Source: Clostridiaceae bacterium AF10-41 (GTDB taxonomy: Bacteria; Bacillota; Clostridia; Clostridiales; Clostridiaceae). Taken from it: 64,000 bases of DNA. The stretch is from positions 62,001 through 126,000 of the forward strand of contig JAQCTH010000002.1 in assembly GCA_027686065.1 (NCBI GenBank). The letters are read 5' to 3'. The notes beneath the pieces are model-generated. The model did no database searches and was not told where the DNA came from. It saw only the letters and a program-made list of their open reading frames with translations. Both the position numbers and the translations under genes were made by a program. Shown one piece after another: positions 36,379 to 46,394 of this stretch; the stretch's first letter is position 1, and every line of letters begins with the position of its first letter.

Positions 36379-39300
36379 CTATTTTATAACTTCTACAGTC
36401 ATATTTAGCTTTTCGCCATTTATGATTGTCTCTGTATAATCCACTTTTTCGCTTACTACAATTTCTTGAGTTAAGGTTTCTCTTTTTATTACATCAGAAT
36501 ATTTATTGATTATCCCTATTAACATATCATTATCCGAAACAAATAATTTAATTTTATCGGCAACTTCAAAACCTTTATCTTTTCTCATATTTTGAATCTT
36601 TGAAATTACTTCTCTTAAATGTCCTTCTTCTCTTAATTCTTCTGTAATAGTAGTATCAAGAACTATTCCTATTTGTCCTTCTCCAGCAAAAGCATATCCT
36701 TCTAAACCTTGCATTGTTACTAGAACGCTTTCACTATTTAAAACTATTTCAGTTCCATTAACTGTTATAGTTTCAGTTCCACCATTTTGAAGGTTTTGTG
36801 CTAATTCCATTTGATTTCTTGAAGCTATTTCTTTTCTTATTCCTGGAATTAACTTACCATATGCCTTTCCTAATACAGGTAAATTAGGCTTAATTTCAAA
36901 ATTAACATATTGTGATAAATCAGCACCGAATTCTACAACCTTTATATTAAGTTCATCTTTTATTATATCACCATAATATTCTGGTATTACCGCTGTTGAT
37001 AAAAGCATCTTTGAAAGTGGTTGCCTATTTTTTATATTAGCACCATTTCTAGCACTTCTTCCAAGTTTAACTATTGTATAGGCTAAATCCATTTCCTTTT
37101 CTAACTTTTCATCGATAGCATTTTCATCATAAGTTGGCCATGTGGATAAATGTACACTTTCTAAAGCTGACTCATCTAATCCTACAACTAAATTTTGATA
37201 AATTTCTTCTGTTATAAATGGTATAAACGGAGCTGCAACTTTAACTAATGTAGTTAAGACTCTATATAAAGTAACATAAGCACCTATCTTATCTTCAGTT
37301 AAATCTTCTGACCAATATCTTGCTCTATTTCTTCTTACATACCAATTTGAAAGTTCATCTGTAAATTCTTCAATAATTAATGCAGCTTGTGTTATATTGT
37401 ATGAATTTAAATTGTCATCAACATCTTTAATTAATGTGTTAAGCTTTGACATTATCCATTTATCCATAACATTTTTTGATTTGAAATCCTTATATTCTAA
37501 TGGATTAAACTTATCTAAATCTGCATATAAAACATAAAATGAATATACATTCCAGAAAGTACTTAAGAATTTTCTTTGTGCTTCTTGAACATCATCAATA
37601 GAAAATCTTGTTGGCAACCATGGTGCACTTGCTGTGTAGAAATGCCATCTTGTTGCATCTGCTCCTTGTGAATCTAAAACTTCAAATGGATCTACAACAT
37701 TTCCTTTTGATTTTGACATTTTTAAGCCTTTCTTATCTAACACGTGACCTAAAACTATACAATTTTCAAATGAGTTCGTATCAAATATTGCTGTAGAAAT
37801 AGCTAATAAAGTATAGAACCAACCTCTTGTCTGGTCAACCGCTTCTGAAATAAATTGTGCTGGGAAGTTCTTTTCAAATACCTCTTTATTCTCAAATGGA
37901 TAATGCAATTGTGCAAAAGGCATTGATCCTGAATCAAACCAACAGTCAATAACTTCTGCTGTTCTTGTCATTTCCTTACTACACTTAGGACATTTTAAGT
38001 GAACATTATCTATATATGGTTTATGCAATTCTATATCTTCAGGAACATTAATGCCCTTTTCTTTTAATTCTTCTACACTTCCTATACATTCTTTATGACC
38101 ACATTCACATTCCCAAATAGGAAGTGGAGTGCCCCAATATCTATCTCTTGATATACCCCAATCAATAACATTTTCTAAGAACTTACCAAATCTACCTGTT
38201 CTTATGTTATCTGGATACCAATTAATTTTGTTATTATTTTCTAATAGCTTATCTCTAAGTTTAGTCATTGCAACAAACCAACTTTCTCTTGGATAATAAA
38301 GAAGCGGTGTGTCACATCTCCAACAGTGTGGATATGAATGTGTATGCTTTTCAGCTTTAAATAACTTGTTATTTTCATCTAAGTATTTAACTATGCTTTC
38401 ATCACACTTTTTAACAAACTTTCCTGCCCATGGAGTTACTTCATCTACAAAATTACCACTAGCATCTACTAGGTTTATGAATCCTATTCCATTTTTCTTT
38501 GCAACAAAACTATCATCTTCACCATATGCAGGAGCTATATGAACTATCCCTGTACCATCTGATAAAGTTACATAGTCTCCATGAATAACTTCAAATGCCT
38601 TTCCTTCAACTTCACCAAAAGGAAGTAGTCTTTCATATTTAGTTCCTAATAATTCAGTTCCTTTAAACTCTTTAATTACTTCGTAGTCTTCGCCTAATAC
38701 CTTTAAAGCTAAATCTTTAGCAAGTACTAACGTTTCATCTCCAACTTTCGCTTCAATATAATCATAAGCTTTATTTACACATAACGCTAAGTTTGAAGGT
38801 AATGTCCACGGAGTTGTTGTCCATGCTAATATATATTTATTTTCTTCTCCTTCAACTTTAAATTTAACTATAGCAGTTAAATCCTTAACATCCTTATATC
38901 CTTGTGAAACTTCATGTGAAGAAAGTCCTGTTCCACATCTTGGACAGTATGGCATTACTTTATGACCTTTATATAAAAGTCCTTTTTCCCACATTTGGCT
39001 TAATGCCCACCAAACAGATTCTATATATGAGTTATGATATGTAACATAAGGCTGTTCCATATCTACCCAGTATCCTATTTGATTAGTCATTTTTTCCCAC
39101 ATGTTTACATAAGTAAATACTGATTCCTTACACTCTGTAACAAACTTCTCTACTCCATAACTTTCGATTTGCTCTTTCCCTGAAATTCCAAGTTTCTTTT
39201 CGATTTCAAGTTCAACTGGTAATCCATGAGTATCCCATCCTGCTTTTCTTATAACTTTATATCCCTTCATAACCTTGTATCTTGGGATAATATCCTTCAT

Positions 39301-39489
39301 AACCCTTGTTAAAACGTGTCCTACATGAGGTCTTCCATTTGCTGTTGGAGGTCCATCATAAAAAGTAAAATACTCCCCATCTTGATTCATATCAAAATTC
39401 TTTTTAATAACATTATTTTCTTTCCAAAGGTTTGCTACTTCCTTTTCCATGCCAACAAAGCCCTTTGATAGTTCAACTTTCTTGTACAT
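36379..39489 (-). CDS. ileS: Isoleucyl-tRNA synthetase, long (type 2, eukaryote-like) form
   Basis: A 1036-residue class I synthetase. The HIGH motif is PHVGH in [15 protein letters not shown] (~50-65), the editing domain covers ~180-390, and the ATP loop KMSKSKG is in [14 protein letters not shown]. The C-terminal extension lacks the zinc finger of the ~930-residue type 1 enzymes and fits type 2, which is associated with low mupirocin sensitivity. An Ile T-box leader lies upstream. Monocistronic with its own terminator. Confidence 0.96.
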   Translation of the reverse strand: MYKKVELSKGFVGMEKEVANLWKENNVIKKNFDMNQDGEYFTFYDGPPTANGRPHVGHVLTRVMKDIIPRYKVMKGYKVIRKAGWDTHGLPVELEIEKKLGISGKEQIESYGVEKFVTECKESVFTYVNMWEKMTNQIGYWVDMEQPYVTYHNSYIESVWWALSQMWEKGLLYKGHKVMPYCPRCGTGLSSHEVSQGYKDVKDLTAIVKFKVEGEENKYILAWTTTPWTLPSNLALCVNKAYDYIEAKVGDETLVLAKDLALKVLGEDYEVIKEFKGTELLGTKYERLLPFGEVEGKAFEVIHGDYVTLSDGTGIVHIAPAYGEDDSFVAKKNGIGFINLVDASGNFVDEVTPWAGKFVKKCDESIVKYLDENNKLFKAEKHTHSYPHCWRCDTPLLYYPRESWFVAMTKLRDKLLENNNKINWYPDNIRTGRFGKFLENVIDWGISRDRYWGTPLPIWECECGHKECIGSVEELKEKGINVPEDIELHKPYIDNVHLKCPKCSKEMTRTAEVIDCWFDSGSMPFAQLHYPFENKEVFEKNFPAQFISEAVDQTRGWFYTLLAISTAIFDTNSFENCIVLGHVLDKKGLKMSKSKGNVVDPFEVLDSQGADATRWHFYTASAPWLPTRFSIDDVQEAQRKFLSTFWNVYSFYVLYADLDKFNPLEYKDFKSKNVMDKWIMSKLNTLIKDVDDNLNSYNITQAALIIEEFTDELSNWYVRRNRARYWSEDLTEDKIGAYVTLYRVLTTLVKVAAPFIPFITEEIYQNLVVGLDESALESVHLSTWPTYDENAIDEKLEKEMDLAYTIVKLGRSARNGANIKNRQPLSKMLLSTAVIPEYYGDIIKDELNIKVVEFGADLSQYVNFEIKPNLPVLGKAYGKLIPGIRKEIASRNQMELAQNLQNGGTETITVNGTEIVLNSESVLVTMQGLEGYAFAGEGQIGIVLDTTITEELREEGHLREVISKIQNMRKDKGFEVADKIKLFVSDNDMLIGIINKYSDVIKRETLTQEIVVSEKVDYTETIINGEKLNMTVEVIK

Positions 39490-39644
39490 ATATAAACTCC
39501 CTTCTTTTGATCAACTTATATTAAATATACTAGTTTAAGACTATACTTATCTTTACAATTACCTTTAATCTATATTTTACATTATTAACTATAGATTAGT
39601 AATTATTCACAAGTTAATTACTACTAAACATAAATTAGATAAAT

Positions 39645-39905
39645 AAAAAAACTTCGCCCAATAGGGCGAAGATAATTCGCTATACCACCTAAGGTCATAA
39701 GTTCATCATAAAATCATGAAAAACTTTCTATTTCGAGTACAATCATACTCTATCCTTTAACGCTGGCTAACGTGAAAACTTAATTAGTAAATTTACCTTT
39801 CAGTCTCAAACTCCTAGGTGATTTTCCTTAATCTTCTCTATGACTTTTCACCAAACAGCCACTCTCTTAAAGTATCAAACTAAGTACTTTTCCTAATCAC
39901 AGTCT
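39645..39905 (-). promoter_or_regulatory. Isoleucine-specific T-box leader of ileS
   Basis: On the minus strand the T-box core AGGTGGTATAGCG lies at 39678-39690 and the terminator CTTCGCCC/GGGCGAAG with T-run at 39645-39671. The specifier is ATC at 39820-39822, 9 nt before TTTGAG. Stem I begins near 39905. Confidence 0.92.
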
Positions 39906-40008
39906 TTAATTATTGAATAAGCTAATATAAATTGTTAATAATACTTATATTCTACTACAAAGTGGAATAATATAAAAGATTATATTTATGAATATTTAAA
40001 TATAATTT

Positions 40009-40043
40009 TCACAAAATAGTATTATCAATACTATTTTGTGAAT
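40009..40043. repeat. Perfect 16-bp inverted repeat (35-bp palindrome)
   Basis: TTCACAAAATAGTATT and its exact complement flank ATC. No U-run follows on either strand. It lies 34 bp upstream of the -35 of the BFD-like gene and upstream of the ileS leader, so it could be an operator for either or a structured RNA. Confidence 0.6.
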
Positions 40044-40077
40044 TTATAATTATCTAATAATTTTTATCTATTAGTAT

Positions 40078-40106
40078 TGACTTTCTTTATCGATGGCTAT
40101 ATAATA
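40078..40106 (+). promoter_or_regulatory. Promoter of the BFD-like gene
   Basis: TTGACT (40078-40083), 17-nt spacer, TATAAT (40101-40106). Confidence 0.7.
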
Positions 40107-40189
40107 GAATCATAAAGAATAAACAATAATTATTTTTTATCCCCTTTATTTTCCTTAGTCTATTTCTTAATATATAGGAGGAAAACTAA

Positions 40190-40408
40190 ATGGAAAATAA
40201 CTTAAATGAACAAGTCCTTGATAAGATTACTAAAGTTTGTACTTGCAAGGCAATACCAAGATCCAAAATAAAAGATGCAATCAAAGCCGGAGCTCACACT
40301 GTAGAACAAGTTTCAAAGGCAACAGGAGCTTGTACAGGTGGATGCAGAGGCTACAGATGTACCCCTACAATCCAAAATTTGATTGATAAACATCTGGAAA
40401 ACAACTAA
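40190..40408 (+). CDS. BFD-like [2Fe-2S] protein
   Basis: A 72-residue protein with the BFD-like pattern of four cysteines: CTC near residue 20, and CTGGCRGYRC near residues 46-55. Related domains bind a [2Fe-2S] cluster and occur in bacterioferritin-associated ferredoxin, NifU and nitrite reductase. A stand-alone copy probably acts as a small electron carrier or cluster sensor. AGGAGG ribosome site; own promoter and terminator. Confidence 0.85.
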   Translation: MENNLNEQVLDKITKVCTCKAIPRSKIKDAIKAGAHTVEQVSKATGACTGGCRGYRCTPTIQNLIDKHLENN

Positions 40409-40452
40409 TATAGTTCCCCCAAACTATATTAGCATATAGATTATATCTCCCC

Positions 40453-40483
40453 TAAGCCACCTGTTATGGAAACAGGTGGCTTA
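40453..40483 (+). terminator. Terminator after the BFD-like gene
   Basis: TAAGCCACCTGTT/AACAGGTGGCTTA, perfect 13-bp stem with a 5-nt loop, followed by TATTTTGTTT. Confidence 0.9.
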
Positions 40484-40577
40484 TATTTTGTTTAACTTTA
40501 AAATAGACATATGTAAGCTTGTGCTGTCCTATAAAAGTCAGCATACTAATTAGCCTTACACATGTCTAATATTTCAT

Positions 40578-40760
40578 TTAAAAAAGTCTAACTGATAATC
40601 CATAATTTTTAAAAGTATCTTTTGTTATATCGATATGTTCTAATTCTTTATTCACAATTTCCTTTGCTGTTATGCTCTCACTTGTAAATTCATCTATTTT
40701 TTTCTCCACAAACCTTCGCATTCTTCTTGGAGTTGGTATAACAATTGCTTTAAATATCAT
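40578..40760 (-). CDS. Small hypothetical protein
   Basis: A 60-residue protein starting MIFKAIVIPTPRRMRRFVEK, with a basic patch and then a Lys/Glu helix (TAKEIVNKELEHIDI). A GGGGGATTT site lies 5 nt before the ATG, which supports translation. No known family and no clear operon partner. Confidence 0.5.
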   Translation of the reverse strand: MIFKAIVIPTPRRMRRFVEKKIDEFTSESITAKEIVNKELEHIDITKDTFKNYGLSVRLF

Positions 40761-41088
40761 CTAAATCCCCCAAATAATTGTTTTATATTATAATTATATT
40801 TATATTTATATTTTATATTCATAGCTTGTTAATATAAATTTATTACCGAATTTACTATCTAGAAAAACTATTTTTGCCTTTTTTATTAAAAATTCATATA
40901 TATATCGTATCAAACTAATATAACAAATTAAACCTTAAATGTATTTATATTACTTTTAGGCTTACCATCTAATTCATTTTGCGATATTACCTATTAATTT
41001 GGCTTATACTATTAAACTTTATAATATTGATTTAATTATATATATGTTATAATTTTATAAGATTCAATTTGGAAGGAGCATTAATATA
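40761..41088. other. AT-rich intergenic region before the rRNA methyltransferase gene
   Basis: No coding sequence or structured RNA seen. TATAAT at about 41047 is probably the -10 box of the downstream plus-strand gene, with TTGATT ahead of it at a short spacing. Confidence 0.4.
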
Positions 41089-42264
41089 ATGGCATGTAAA
41101 TTTTTCTTACACCAAGGTAAAAATAAAAGAGCAGAACAAGGCCGCCCATGGATATACATAGATGAAATAAATGAATATGATGGTGAGTACGAAAATGGAG
41201 ATATAGTTGAGGTTTATAACCATAAAAACTACTTCATAGGCAAAGGTTATATAAATGATAGAAGTAAAATAACTATAAGAATACTAACTAGAGACATAAA
41301 TGAAGAAATTGATTATGAGTTTTTCAAAAAAAGATTTGCTGCATCATGGGACTATAGAAATACTGTAATAGATACTTCCTCTTGCAGATTTATATTTGGA
41401 GAAGCTGATTTCTTACCTGGATTAACAGTTGATAAATTTGAAGATTACTATGTAATTCAAATCTCTACTTTAGGTATGGAGCAATACAGAGATATAATAG
41501 TTAAAATACTAGTTAATGAATATAGTGCAAAAGGGATTTATGAAAGAAGTGATATCAAAACTAGAGAAATTGAAGGTCTTGAGCAAACAAAAGGCTTCTT
41601 AACAAAGCCATTTAATACAGATATTGAAATAGTTGAAAATGGAGTTAAATACATAGTTGATTTAGAGAATGGTCAAAAGACTGGATTCTTTTTAGATCAA
41701 AAAGAAAATAGAGCTGCAATGCACAAAATATGCAAAGGAAGAGATGTACTAGATTGTTTTACACATACTGGTTCATTCGCTCTTAATGCAGGTATTTCTG
41801 GTGCAAAATCTGTTTTAGGTATTGATGTATCACAACATGCAGTAGATTGTGCTACAAGAAATGCAGAGCTTAATGGTCTTCAAGATATAGTGAAATTTGA
41901 ATGCCATAATGCATTTGATGTTCTTGGTGATTGGTCAAGAGAAGGAAAACAATTTGATGTTGTTATCTTGGATCCTCCTGCTTTCACAAAATCAAGAAAT
42001 ACAGTTAATTCTGCTATAAGAGGATATAAAGAAATCAATCTTAGAGGATTGAAGCTTGTTAAATCAGGTGGTTATTTTGCTACTTGTTCATGTTCCCACT
42101 ACATGAGTGAAGAACAACTAAAGAAAACAGTATTAGAAGCTGCTCATGATGCAAGAAAGACACTAAGACAAATTGAAGTAAGAACTCAAAGTGCAGATCA
42201 TCCAATTTTATGGAATTCTGATGAATCATATTACTTAAAGTTCTTTATATTCCAAGTTATATAA
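41089..42264 (+). CDS. 23S rRNA (cytosine-C5) methyltransferase, RlmI-like
   Basis: A 391-residue SAM-dependent enzyme. An N-terminal PUA domain (~1-80) is followed by an RNase-H-like middle part and a Rossmann methyltransferase: motif I VLDCFTHTGSFALNAG, motif IV VILDPPAFTKS, and the nucleophilic Cys in CSCSHYM. It should methylate a cytosine of 23S rRNA (C1962 in E. coli for RlmI). An AAGGAGC site precedes the ATG. Confidence 0.92.
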   Translation: MACKFFLHQGKNKRAEQGRPWIYIDEINEYDGEYENGDIVEVYNHKNYFIGKGYINDRSKITIRILTRDINEEIDYEFFKKRFAASWDYRNTVIDTSSCRFIFGEADFLPGLTVDKFEDYYVIQISTLGMEQYRDIIVKILVNEYSAKGIYERSDIKTREIEGLEQTKGFLTKPFNTDIEIVENGVKYIVDLENGQKTGFFLDQKENRAAMHKICKGRDVLDCFTHTGSFALNAGISGAKSVLGIDVSQHAVDCATRNAELNGLQDIVKFECHNAFDVLGDWSREGKQFDVVILDPPAFTKSRNTVNSAIRGYKEINLRGLKLVKSGGYFATCSCSHYMSEEQLKKTVLEAAHDARKTLRQIEVRTQSADHPILWNSDESYYLKFFIFQVI

Positions 42265-42282
42265 TAATAAAAACTCATTTAA

Positions 42283-42326
42283 AAAGCTATTATTTCATAA
42301 TTATATATGTGAAATAATAGCTTTTT
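42283..42326. terminator. Bidirectional terminator between two convergent genes
   Basis: AAAAAGCTATTATTTCA/TGAAATAATAGCTTTTT, perfect 17-bp stem. Confidence 0.9.
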
Positions 42327-42361
42327 TAATTTTAATCATCATTGTTTATTATATAACTTTA

Positions 42362-43177
42362 CTATCTATAAAATTCTTGAGTTGCATAATAAGTATTCCC
42401 TATTTTATAAACACCCACACCTATGCTACTAAAATTTGATGATAATATATTAGCTCTATGACCTAGAGAATTCATCCAGTTATCCATAAATTGTGTTGCC
42501 AAGGTAGAATTTCCACTAACACCTTGTATATAAGCAATATTTTCTCCCCAAGCATTATATGACACTCCATCTGCTTTCATTTGTTCTGTAATTAATCTAC
42601 CTTGTGGATCCTTATGATCAAAATATCCTTTATCTCCCATATCTTTTGATTTTATTCTAGCATAATATTCCATAGTTGTATTATAACTTAGAGCTGGAAG
42701 TCCTGCTGCCGCTCTTTCTTTATTTACTCGTTGAAATATAGCTTGCTCGATTTCTCCTATGTAATTACTATTATCTGAGGTTGATGGTTGCTTTGGAACC
42801 TCAGGAGTAGTATTCGGTGCTGGATTTACAGTACCATCTTGTGGAACATTAGGAGTTTGATCTGGTTGACTAGGCGGTACAATTTCATTGTTTGAATTAT
42901 CATTATTATTTGGAACATTGCTACCTAAATCAGGATTTTTATCATTATTCCCATCATTAATATTTGGATTTTCCTCACCATTATCTGGCACATTAGTATC
43001 TTTATTTTTATCATTATCATTCTTATTTTTATCAGAAGCAAGTTTTTTATTTTCTTCAATATTACTTTGGTTATTATCAGCAACTTCATTTTTAGAATAT
43101 GTATAATATACTCCACCAGCCACTGCTATGGCCAAGAATCCTGAAATTATAAGAGTAATTATTCTAGATTTACTCAT
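42362..43177 (-). CDS. CAP (SCP/PR1) domain secreted protein, YkwD-like
   Basis: A 271-residue protein. Membrane anchor or signal (~7-27), then a low-complexity Asn/Asp/Pro linker (~35-135), then a CAP domain with YFDHKDPQGR, AWGENIAYIQG and WMNSLGHRANIL. CAP domains hold conserved His/Glu and occur in secreted proteins of spores and cell walls; enzymatic role unclear. The start at 43177 follows AAGGAGGAAATTCCT; upstream in-frame ATG at 43240 lacks a site. Confidence 0.9.
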   Translation of the reverse strand: MSKSRIITLIISGFLAIAVAGGVYYTYSKNEVADNNQSNIEENKKLASDKNKNDNDKNKDTNVPDNGEENPNINDGNNDKNPDLGSNVPNNNDNSNNEIVPPSQPDQTPNVPQDGTVNPAPNTTPEVPKQPSTSDNSNYIGEIEQAIFQRVNKERAAAGLPALSYNTTMEYYARIKSKDMGDKGYFDHKDPQGRLITEQMKADGVSYNAWGENIAYIQGVSGNSTLATQFMDNWMNSLGHRANILSSNFSSIGVGVYKIGNTYYATQEFYR

Positions 43178-43319
43178 AGGAATTTCCTCCTTTAATTTAA
43201 TCTTATGTACAATACTTATAATAGCATAATAATAGATCACACTAAATATGAGTTAGCTTGTAATTAATGAAAATGTTTTAATAAAAGGATAAAATTATTT
43301 ACTCTTGATAATTTTAAAA
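43178..43319. other. Intergenic region upstream of the CAP protein gene
   Basis: Together with the hairpin at 43320-43365 and AT-rich sequence up to 43515 this makes a 338-base gap. I see no gene in it; it should hold the CAP gene promoter. Confidence 0.4.
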
Positions 43320-43372
43320 AATTAAGAAGAAACTTAACTCTTATAAATTAAATTTCTTCTTAATTATTTTTT
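43320..43372. terminator. Terminator after the DUF4179 gene
   Basis: AATTAAGAAGAAA/TTTCTTCTTAATT, perfect 13-bp stem with a 20-nt loop and T-runs on both strands. Confidence 0.75.
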
Positions 43373-43515
43373 TGCTTTTATTAGCTAATATGCTTTTATA
43401 ATATATAATAAACTTCATTTAATTTTTGATTAAAACTTTTCTATATAATTTTAAAATTGATAAAGTTTCTTTTATCTTCTTCTAAAATCATATTACATTT
43501 CTAATATTTTTTTAA

Positions 43516-44781
43516 TTATTCTATTGTAAATTTCCAATCTCCCTTTTGCAAAGCATAAATATCATCAAGCTTAAGATTTATTTTCCTTGTAATCTTTTCA
43601 AAGATACTTATATCTTCATAATCAATATTTATTTCACCAATTAAATTTTCCATATCCCCCATTCCTCCACTGTATTTTGAACTATCTAAAATCATATATA
43701 TAAATCTATCATTTGAATTAGTGTTAGAAAAATCAAGACCTATTACAATTTCATCCTGTGATTTTTTCACTTCTGTTATCTTCGCGATATCATCTATTCC
43801 TTCAAATGACAACTCCTCATTTAATTTATAATCTCCTGCATATTTAGGATCTTTAATAGTTATTTTTGTGGGATTCTTAAGCTTATATTGTAAACTTATT
43901 TCTTTTATTTCTATATTTATTTTTCCACTATACTCTTCTAATATTTTATATTCCTTACCAGTACCATCATTGCTTGCCTCAAAATTCAAACTTTTTCCAC
44001 CTTCATCTAGCACCTTATCAATTTCTATATTTCCTATAGACACCTTATACTTGTTTGAGCTTATTGCACTTTCATTATTCCAAAGTCTAAAATACCTTTC
44101 TCCTTGTACATAATAACTAGTTCCACCTATTAATACACCTTTATTATCTATATTTCCACCAATATCATTATAATTATACTTATAGTCTGCTTTTTCTAAA
44201 GTTACTTCCTTTAGTTCTTCATCTTTGAACATTAATATAAATTTATTCACTTTCTTGTTTTTTATATTAATTCCAACTTCTATAACTGATGTAGTACTAA
44301 AACCAATACCATAACCTTCAACATTAATAACTTCTCCATCTTCTAACTTTATTTTAATTCCAGATGCTATTTCTTTAGCTTCTTCAGGATATGACTCTGA
44401 TATTATTTGAATAAATAAATTTTCACCTTTCTTTATTATACCCTTAACTAAGATATCCTTATTATTGATATTTGCTTTAAAGGATTCCTTAAGCATATAT
44501 AGCTCTTCATCTTCTTCTACAGAAATAAGGCCATGTGAAGCACTAAAAACTAATTTTTCTTTTATCTTAGCAATTACATCTTTTCCTATAGGAGATATTA
44601 CAAATATAAAACTTAAAAATAGTAGTGCAACCATTAAATATTTTCTTTTGTTATTATAAAATAATTTCTTATATAATCTCTTTTTTATTCTTTTTTTATG
44701 AATTTTATTTAATGAAATTTCTTCATCTATATTTTCTATATTGAGATTGTTTAAATATTCATAAATGTCTTTTTCTTTCAT
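43516..44781 (-). CDS. DUF4179 membrane protein, probable anti-sigma factor
   Basis: A 421-residue protein. The cytoplasmic N-terminus (~1-45, basic KKRIKKRLYKKLF) is followed by one membrane helix (~49-68) and a large extracellular part holding the DUF4179 domain. It starts one base after the sigma factor stop with AAGGAGG inside the sigma gene, so translation is coupled, the standard sigma/anti-sigma layout. It probably holds the sigma factor at the membrane until a surface signal. Signal unknown. Confidence 0.85.
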   Translation of the reverse strand: MKEKDIYEYLNNLNIENIDEEISLNKIHKKRIKKRLYKKLFYNNKRKYLMVALLFLSFIFVISPIGKDVIAKIKEKLVFSASHGLISVEEDEELYMLKESFKANINNKDILVKGIIKKGENLFIQIISESYPEEAKEIASGIKIKLEDGEVINVEGYGIGFSTTSVIEVGINIKNKKVNKFILMFKDEELKEVTLEKADYKYNYNDIGGNIDNKGVLIGGTSYYVQGERYFRLWNNESAISSNKYKVSIGNIEIDKVLDEGGKSLNFEASNDGTGKEYKILEEYSGKINIEIKEISLQYKLKNPTKITIKDPKYAGDYKLNEELSFEGIDDIAKITEVKKSQDEIVIGLDFSNTNSNDRFIYMILDSSKYSGGMGDMENLIGEINIDYEDISIFEKITRKINLKLDDIYALQKGDWKFTIE

Positions 44782-44782
44782 T

Positions 44783-45340
44783 CTATAATACCTCCTTTTC
44801 CCCATAAAAATCTTTTTTTATCTTCTGTCTTCCTCTAAATATCCTAGTATTTATATTACTTATTGTCATTCCAATTGCTTTACTTATTTCACTGCTTGCT
44901 TCTCCTAATAAGAATTTTCTAATAAAAATACTTTTATCAGGTTCTTCATAAGTCATTATGAGGTTTAATAACCTTTTTGATTCCAAACTATTTATAAAAT
45001 CTTCTTCTAAATCCTTCTTATCAGATATATTTTCGTCTATTATTTCAGTATTAATTCTTTTAGAATTTTTCCTAAAGTAATCTATTGCCTTATACTTTGA
45101 TATTCCAGCCACCCAGCTTTTAAAGTTATCTCTATTCCCTATAAATTTATATCCATTTTCCCATATAGCAATAAATACATCATCTATACATTCTTCTATC
45201 AACCCTCTATCTCCAATTGATTTAAGAGCATTAGTAATTATAGTATTAACTAGGCCACCATAAGTATCTACAATATAATTTAAAGCTTTAGGATGCTTTT
45301 TCTTTAAGTTTTCTATAAAATTATTCTCATCAATGCGCAT
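44783..45340 (-). CDS. ECF-type RNA polymerase sigma factor
   Basis: A 185-residue sigma-70 family protein with region 2 (LIEECIDDVFIAIWENGYKF) and region 4 (LLGEASSEISKAIGMTISN). It should direct RNA polymerase to a small regulon, controlled by the DUF4179 protein encoded immediately downstream. GGGGTGAG site before the ATG. A weak promoter (TTGTAA, TATATA) sits after the upstream hairpin. Confidence 0.92.
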   Translation of the reverse strand: MRIDENNFIENLKKKHPKALNYIVDTYGGLVNTIITNALKSIGDRGLIEECIDDVFIAIWENGYKFIGNRDNFKSWVAGISKYKAIDYFRKNSKRINTEIIDENISDKKDLEEDFINSLESKRLLNLIMTYEEPDKSIFIRKFLLGEASSEISKAIGMTISNINTRIFRGRQKIKKDFYGEKEVL

Positions 45341-45414
45341 TTACTCACCCCTATTTACTTCTTCATCTTATATATCGATAATAAATTAAAAATATTACAA
45401 TTATTTTTAAATAA

Positions 45415-45455
45415 AATAAAAGATGACTAAGGGTTTCCATTAGTCATCTTTTATT
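45415..45455 (-). terminator. Strong terminator upstream of the sigma factor gene
   Basis: AATAAAAGATGACTA/TAGTCATCTTTTATT, perfect 15-bp stem with an 11-nt loop, continuing TTATTT on the minus strand. Confidence 0.85.
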
Positions 45456-45546
45456 GAAATAAATTCTATAATTATAGGAGTTTAGTTTGTATATAATCCA
45501 TACTATTAAAAGTGTGGAGCTTTTAATAGTATTCTTTCCGTTTAAT

Positions 45547-45561
45547 TGATATTCATTATCA
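45547..45561. promoter_or_regulatory. Fur box
   Basis: On the minus strand TGATAATGAATATCA matches the 7-1-7 Fur consensus TGATAATNATTATCA at all but one position. It lies just after the -10 box of the promoter at 45572-45600. Confidence 0.7.
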
Positions 45562-45571
45562 ATATAATATT

Positions 45572-45600
45572 ATAATATAATCTTTTCATATTATTGTCAA
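45572..45600 (-). promoter_or_regulatory. Promoter of the candidate Fur-controlled transcript
   Basis: TTGACA (45595-45600), 17-nt spacer, TATTAT (45572-45577) on the minus strand. Confidence 0.6.
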
Positions 45601-45630
45601 TAGAAAATTTAAAATAATTGAAATTTATTA

Positions 45631-46362
45631 TCATTTATCAATTGTAGATATAGTTTTGCTGTTTTTATTGATTATAGGTACTATATCAACAATACTTTTT
45701 TTACAGCAATATTTTAAATCCTCTTCTAAATTCAAATCTTTCAATACATTATAATGTCTAGCATTTTTTATATACTCTACCACATCACTATTATTATCAT
45801 ATATATATTTAGCTGTCTTTGCTATATCTGATAAGTTATGCTCATGATTCTTACATAATAAATTTATCATATATCCTGAACATATAAAATCGTCCATAGA
45901 AAACTCACCATTTGTTCCTGAATTTATAAATACTATATCGCCTTCTTGATTTTTCAATAACTCAACAACAGCATTAGCATTTATCATTGCCCCTATTAAT
46001 ATCTTCTTTGCCTTTAAACTCAAATTAATAGCTCTTGTCCCATTAGTAGTGCTTAATATAATTACCTTTTGGTCTATCTTTTCTTTAGTATATTCTAATG
46101 GTGAATTTGTGAAGTCAAATCCTTCTATTTTTACCGCTCTTCTTTCTCCTCCAAGCAAAGATGGTATTCCTAATTTTGAAAGTTCCATTTTCTTCTTAAA
46201 AGATTCTTCTATAGTCAACATTGGAATGACTTCCTTCGCTCCATTGGCTAAAGCTGTAATAATAACAGATGTTGCTCTTAGCATATCTATCACCACCACA
46301 GTTTTATTTTCTAGATATTCTTCCTTAATATGATCCGCTGATATAATAACATCTATATTCAT
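45631..46362 (-). CDS. comB: 2-phosphosulfolactate phosphatase family protein (ComB)
   Basis: A 243-residue protein matching Com[21 protein letters not shown] near the N-terminus, [29 protein letters not shown] and the [18 protein letters not shown] segment. The reference enzyme is a Mg-dependent phosphatase in coenzyme M synthesis; clostridia do not make coenzyme M, so the true substrate is uncertain. It follows the radical SAM gene by 32 nt. Confidence 0.85.
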   Translation of the reverse strand: MNIDVIISADHIKEEYLENKTVVVIDMLRATSVIITALANGAKEVIPMLTIEESFKKKMELSKLGIPSLLGGERRAVKIEGFDFTNSPLEYTKEKIDQKVIILSTTNGTRAINLSLKAKKILIGAMINANAVVELLKNQEGDIVFINSGTNGEFSMDDFICSGYMINLLCKNHEHNLSDIAKTAKYIYDNNSDVVEYIKNARHYNVLKDLNLEEDLKYCCKKSIVDIVPIINKNSKTISTIDK

Positions 46363-46394
46363 AAAAACCCCCTCGTTTTAAAATGTGAAACAAT

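Larger units (their letters stand above)
45408..45565 (-). ncRNA. Candidate Fur-controlled small RNA
   Basis: Expected transcript of about 155 nt from the promoter at 45572-45600 to a terminator at 45415-45455. It has a perfect 13-bp hairpin (45500-45532) whose loop reads CUCCACA on the RNA, then an unpaired segment with AAACUCCUA. No ORF longer than about nine codons is present. The C-rich segments could pair with Shine-Dalgarno sequences, as for the Fur-regulated FsrA RNA of Bacillus. Alternative: an attenuated leader of the sigma operon, or the terminator merely serves comB. No experiment supports expression. Confidence 0.45.

Noticed and set aside
45546..45580. Plus-strand promoter (TTGATA with TATTAT) at the Fur box
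   Set aside because: It arises from the symmetry of the Fur box and would read antisense into comB; the minus-strand TTGACA promoter is better.
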